In this document: piece by piece, positions 60,916 through 64,000 of the stretch | Layout: every line of letters begins with the position of its first letter | Position numbering within the stretch: the stretch's first letter is position 1 | From: JAQUCI01 sp034932685 | Lineage (GTDB): Bacteria > Bacillota_I > Bacilli_A > Erysipelotrichales > Erysipelotrichaceae | Assembly: GCA_034932685.1 (NCBI GenBank) | Contig: JAYFOM010000015.1 | Span: 3,346 to 67,345, forward strand | Reading direction: 5' to 3' | Length of the DNA: 64,000 nucleotides | Notes under the pieces: model-generated | The model's database searches: none | What the model was told of the DNA's origin: nothing | What the model saw: the letters and a program-made list of their open reading frames with translations, nothing else | Translations under genes and position numbers: made by a program

Positions 60916-61668
60916 CTACTCTTCCTCATCATGAGGAAAGTTTTGTTCGCCACTATTATCTTGATTGAAGTTTTGCGAATCATCGGAAAAATCATAATCA
61001 GGGAAATAATTCTCAAGCATTTCTGCCAAGGTTCCGTTTTCAGGTATTGATTGGCTGAATATTGTAGTTGCTTGTTGTTGATAATTAATAGCTTCCTTAC
61101 GAGAATAAGTTGCTAAAACTTTTTCTTTATTTACATACGTCGTTTTAATAATGCGTATAATATCTTGAATTATGATTGGCATCTGTTCTAAGGGAGCTGT
61201 TGTCAAGAATGTGAAATACGCTGATTTTACCAACATATAATAATATTGTTCAAATTCAAATATGCTGACTGATAAATCCAAATTCTTATTAGCGTAGTCA
61301 GTAGTCTTAAATACTTTCGAGTAAATCGCAATATCATAGGTGACAACTTTCTTGCTTGAGTTACCTTGATAGTATTGATCAATGATTATTGATGATGGGT
61401 TCAAACTCATTAATACTTCATGATTATCTACAATTAAAAGATTTGAATATGCCGTACTATCTCGTTTACCAACATGAAGTGGCAAAAAATAGCCATACAA
61501 TGACTTGTTCATATTTTGATAAGATGCAACTGGTTGTTCAATCACGAGTTCAATAGCCTTGTTCATTTGCTTTTCGATGTTATTAACGCTAGTTTTTTCA
61601 AACGAGCATCCATACAGAACAAGCATGGCAATGATTGTAACGATTAATATCTTAGTGGTTTTTTTCAA
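60916..61668 (-). CDS. lipoprotein of unknown function
   Basis: 250 residues. Signal peptide with lipobox L-Y-G-C; the body is soluble, probably alpha/beta, and ends in an Asn-, Gln- and Asp-rich tail. Start taken as TTG at 61668, 8 nt after AAGGAG; the earlier in-frame GTG lies within the Shine-Dalgarno itself. Neighbours: trmB upstream and the motif-repeat protein and murC downstream. No function recognised. Confidence 0.68.
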   Translation of the reverse strand: MKKTTKILIVTIIAMLVLYGCSFEKTSVNNIEKQMNKAIELVIEQPVASYQNMNKSLYGYFLPLHVGKRDSTAYSNLLIVDNHEVLMSLNPSSIIIDQYYQGNSSKKVVTYDIAIYSKVFKTTDYANKNLDLSVSIFEFEQYYYMLVKSAYFTFLTTAPLEQMPIIIQDIIRIIKTTYVNKEKVLATYSRKEAINYQQQATTIFSQSIPENGTLAEMLENYFPDYDFSDDSQNFNQDNSGEQNFPHDEEE

Positions 61669-61716
61669 ATACAACACTCCTTATGCCTATTATACTTCCT
61701 TAATGAAAGTTTTTCA

Positions 61717-62346
61717 CTATCGTTTTCGCCAAACAGCACGATAAATTGGTTTTTGCTCTATCATAAAGCGGTTTTCATACTCAGTAATTGCATCATCTTG
61801 CTTTTCACTTCTAAAATCAACACTTACATCAACCATAGTCCACATATTTTGCATGTTGATAAGACTATACTCAAAAAGCTTTTTGTTATCAGTCTTCATG
61901 ATGATACAGCCATTCTCACTTAATATTGATGCATAACTATCTAAGAAACTATCATATGTAAGTCTTTTTTTGGTATTACGCTTTTTTGGCCAAGGATCAC
62001 TAAAGTTAAGATGGATATAATCAACTTCTTGATCATCAAACCATTGGTTTATCATCTCAGCATCAGCTAAAATAAAACGAATGTTTTCAAGCGTTGATAC
62101 ATCAGCCTTCTTTAATGCCATAGCAGCGCAATTACGTTCTTTTTCAATAGCAATCCATCCTTCATTTGGATTTCTTCTTGCCATCTCAAGCCAATAATCG
62201 CCCTTACCACAACCAATTTCTACATGTATCTCATCAACGTTTAAAAGTTGACGCCATTTACCTTTCAGTGTATCTGGTTGAACTAAAATATCATTATCAT
62301 AATTATTCAGATAATCATTAACCCACGGCTTGTTACGCATTCTCAT
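61717..62346 (-). CDS. trmB: tRNA (guanine-46-N7)-methyltransferase
   Basis: 209 residues, Rossmann methyltransferase. R-M-R-N-K-P-W start, E-I-G-C-G-K-G-D-Y-W AdoMet motif at about 42-51, and N-F-S-D-P-W-P-K-K-R-N-T-K-K-R-L with T-x-Y-E near the end. Translationally coupled to pepV by a 4-nt overlap and without a clear Shine-Dalgarno of its own. Confidence 0.96.
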   Translation of the reverse strand: MRMRNKPWVNDYLNNYDNDILVQPDTLKGKWRQLLNVDEIHVEIGCGKGDYWLEMARRNPNEGWIAIEKERNCAAMALKKADVSTLENIRFILADAEMINQWFDDQEVDYIHLNFSDPWPKKRNTKKRLTYDSFLDSYASILSENGCIIMKTDNKKLFEYSLINMQNMWTMVDVSVDFRSEKQDDAITEYENRFMIEQKPIYRAVWRKR

Positions 62347-63725
62347 AAAATATCAGCCAACTTTACTAATGCCTCTGCATAAATTGCACAAGCCAAAACT
62401 AATGATCTAATTTCGATGCCTTCATCATTTTCATGAGCACTACCAACATGACTTGGTTTTTTGCGATTAACAAATCCGGCACCATAACCTACAAAATTAG
62501 GTAGTGTTCTAGCATACGTGCCGCCACTCATTGTCATTATCGGTGTAAAACTATCATTAGTATGTTTACGATAGACATCAACTAAAGTTTTGATCATCTC
62601 ACTTTCTGGATTAACAAAAAGCGGTGGCTTAACTGTTTTGATCGTAGCTACCAAAGGATAATCTTGTTGAGCAATTGCTTCATTGATATTACTTAATATA
62701 GTTTGATCATCAATATCATTAGGATAACGAATATCAAGTGTTAAACTTGCATGTCTATCGATAATCTTAACGATACCCAAGTTCATTGTTAAATTACCTA
62801 AATATACACCTTCAATCCGATTATTTAAATTTGAAGCCATCCAATCTTTTAATAAAAAAGCTGTTTTGCTAGAAAATTCATCATGATATGCTGCACCAAT
62901 AAAGTTAAACAAATGCCATGATGCATTTACACCAAGATAAGGTCTTGCACCATGAGCACCACTACCATAAATTCGATAAAAGCTACTATCAGCATCTTGC
63001 CATAGTTCGCCTTTTAGATCATTTGCTTTAAGATAGAAATCAAATAGATCGCTTAAAGGTGGTTTATCAACTTTAGCAATTGCATCAGCAATAACTATAT
63101 TAGCCCTTTGACCAGCATCAAGATGTTTTATCACCGTATCGACTTTGTTATGTAATAATACGTTCATAATGCCTTTTTCTGCGTATACTACCGGAAAAAC
63201 GGAGTCTGGGACAAAACCACCTAGTGGTAACTTTTCTTTAGACTTATAGTATTGCATGCAACGCATGCCTGATTCTTCATCAGTACCAAGAATCAATTGA
63301 ATGTTACGTTTTAGTTTGATGTTGTTGTCTTTAAGTAATCGCATTGCATAATAAGCAGCAATAGTCGGTCCTTTATCATCGCTTGCTCCTCGCGCAAATA
63401 AGTAACCATCATTGATTATGGCGTTAAAAGGATCTGTTTTCCAACCATCACTAACTGGTACAACATCAAGATGTCCTAACACACCTATTGCTTCTTCATT
63501 ATCACCATATTCAATAACCCCAACATAGCCATCAACATCTTTTACCTTAAAACCATCTCTTTTTCCTAATGCTAATGCTTTTTCAAGTACGCAGCGCATT
63601 TGATATCCAAAAGGCGAATTATCCGTTTTGGTTTTTTCATCGGTTATTGAAGGGATATTAACTAAAGCTATCAAATCTTTAATCATCTCATTCTCATATT
63701 TCTCTGCTTGTTTTAACCAATCCAT
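62343..63725 (-). CDS. pepV: M20-family dipeptidase PepV
   Basis: 460 residues. Zinc peptidase releasing amino acids from dipeptides. Ligands in G-H-L-D-V-V-P near 84-90, G-A-S-D-D-K-G-P near 117-124, the E-E pair in G-T-D-E-E-S-G near 151-157, and late H in G-S-A-H-E-N-D-E. Start at ATG 63725 with AAGGA; a GTG three codons earlier is less likely. Confidence 0.94.
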   Translation of the reverse strand: MDWLKQAEKYENEMIKDLIALVNIPSITDEKTKTDNSPFGYQMRCVLEKALALGKRDGFKVKDVDGYVGVIEYGDNEEAIGVLGHLDVVPVSDGWKTDPFNAIINDGYLFARGASDDKGPTIAAYYAMRLLKDNNIKLKRNIQLILGTDEESGMRCMQYYKSKEKLPLGGFVPDSVFPVVYAEKGIMNVLLHNKVDTVIKHLDAGQRANIVIADAIAKVDKPPLSDLFDFYLKANDLKGELWQDADSSFYRIYGSGAHGARPYLGVNASWHLFNFIGAAYHDEFSSKTAFLLKDWMASNLNNRIEGVYLGNLTMNLGIVKIIDRHASLTLDIRYPNDIDDQTILSNINEAIAQQDYPLVATIKTVKPPLFVNPESEMIKTLVDVYRKHTNDSFTPIMTMSGGTYARTLPNFVGYGAGFVNRKKPSHVGSAHENDEGIEIRSLVLACAIYAEALVKLADIL

Positions 63726-63784
63726 ATTTATCACATCCTTGTGCGTATTTTACCATATCTACTAGCTTGTCGTTAAGCTGATAA

Positions 63785-63811
63785 TAAAAAAGTGGATAAC
63801 GTTATCCACTT
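63785..63811 (-). terminator. terminator at the 3' end of the transposase gene
   Basis: AAGTGGATAAC (63790-63800) and GTTATCCACTT (63801-63811) form a perfect 22-bp palindrome followed on the minus strand by T6. It begins at the transposase stop codon. Confidence 0.8.
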
Positions 63812-64000
63812 CAGACTGATGACAAGTACACTCTATAAAAAGGGTGTACTTTTAATTTTATAAAAACACGACCATATAGTCGTTTAGATAAGGAATTGAT
63901 AGATTTATAAAGATTACTGATAGCCATCTTATCGCTTTGATGAAGCAGTAATGCCATCTTTTTCATATTCTGGGCAGCACAAGATAACCAAGCGTGATCT
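63811..64000 (-). mobile_element. IS1182-like transposase, C-terminal end only
   Basis: Reading the minus strand from the edge gives D-H-A-W-L-S-C-A-A-Q-N-M-K-K-M-A, which matches the A-x-x-x-C-A-A-Q-N-x-K-K signature at the C terminus of IS1182-family DDE transposases. About 47 further codons follow to the TGA at 63813-63811. The catalytic core lies outside the window, so intactness cannot be judged. It is the only mobile-element trace seen. A hairpin made of two GTACAC/GTGTAC arms lies inside the coding end. Confidence 0.72.

Noticed and set aside
1..64000. Mollicute origin with UGA read as tryptophan
   Set aside because: UGA ends many genes with conserved C termini, and murC, mltG, a flippase and ezrA show a walled cell.
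1..64000. CRISPR arrays, tRNA or rRNA genes, restriction-modification or named defence operons
   Set aside because: No spaced direct repeats, cloverleaf-like sequence or recognisable nuclease/methylase defence genes were found; the CPBP protease and nucleotidyltransferase lack defence-type neighbours.

Overview
The window reads as a chromosomal segment of a low-GC, walled Gram-positive bacterium. Coding density is high, the DNA is strongly A+T-rich, and TGA is used as a stop throughout. Cell-wall genes (murC, mltG, a MurJ/YtgP-type flippase), ezrA, two T-box leaders and a Bacillus-like gene order (ffh-rpsP-khpA-rimM-trmD-rplS-lepB-rbgA-rnhB-dprA-topA-trmFO-xerC; alaS-ireB-ruvX-DUF1292-mltG-udk-greA; murC-ytxG-ytxH-ccpA-tyrS-rpsD-ezrA-nifS-thiI) place it in Firmicutes. 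The mix looks most like the Erysipelotrichia or a neighbouring lineage, but that is inference from content only. No sporulation gene, tRNA, rRNA or CRISPR array was seen.

Almost every gene lies on the minus strand. 1-7.2 kb: the start of trigger factor behind a CIRCE-controlled promoter, deoC-nagA, an M3 peptidase, a nucleotidyltransferase and a GT4 glycosyltransferase. 7.2-10.1 kb is the accessory-looking part. It holds a small helix-turn-helix gene with a membrane protein that may be a decayed M28 peptidase, a divergent XRE/S24-type repressor that lacks both catalytic residues, and a LytTR regulator with a membrane partner. 10-28.6 kb: fmt, a SIS-domain sugar-phosphate enzyme, rpsT, malic enzyme, serine dehydratase, holA, comEC, comEA, greA to alaS, recD2, a CPBP protease and mnmA.

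28.7-50.8 kb: rmuC (plus strand), then a coupled operon (radical SAM protein, rdgB, DUF1461, trmL, membrane protein), infC-rpmI-rplT with an attenuator leader and an AUU start, tag, xerC, trmFO, topA, dprA, the lepB-ffh ribosome/secretion block, thiI, cysteine desulfurase and ezrA. 50.8-64 kb: rpsD with a long leader (plus), a lipid-linked-sugar flippase, two lipoproteins, a VanZ-RDD fusion (plus), tyrS with its T-box, the ytxG-ytxH-ccpA operon, murC, a protein with a repeated short motif, trmB, pepV, and the 3' end of an IS1182-like transposase at the right edge.

Themes: tRNA and ribosome maturation dominates (fmt, mnmA, thiI, trmL, trmFO, trmD, trmB, rimM, rbgA). Natural transformation is represented by comEA, comEC and dprA. 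Amino-sugar breakdown is represented by nagA and the SIS enzyme. The least expected signal is regulatory. Three separate units (fmt, mnmA, the radical SAM operon) each have a -10 hexamer exactly 6 nt before the start codon and no Shine-Dalgarno, so they look leaderless in a genome whose other genes mostly have strong Shine-Dalgarno sites.
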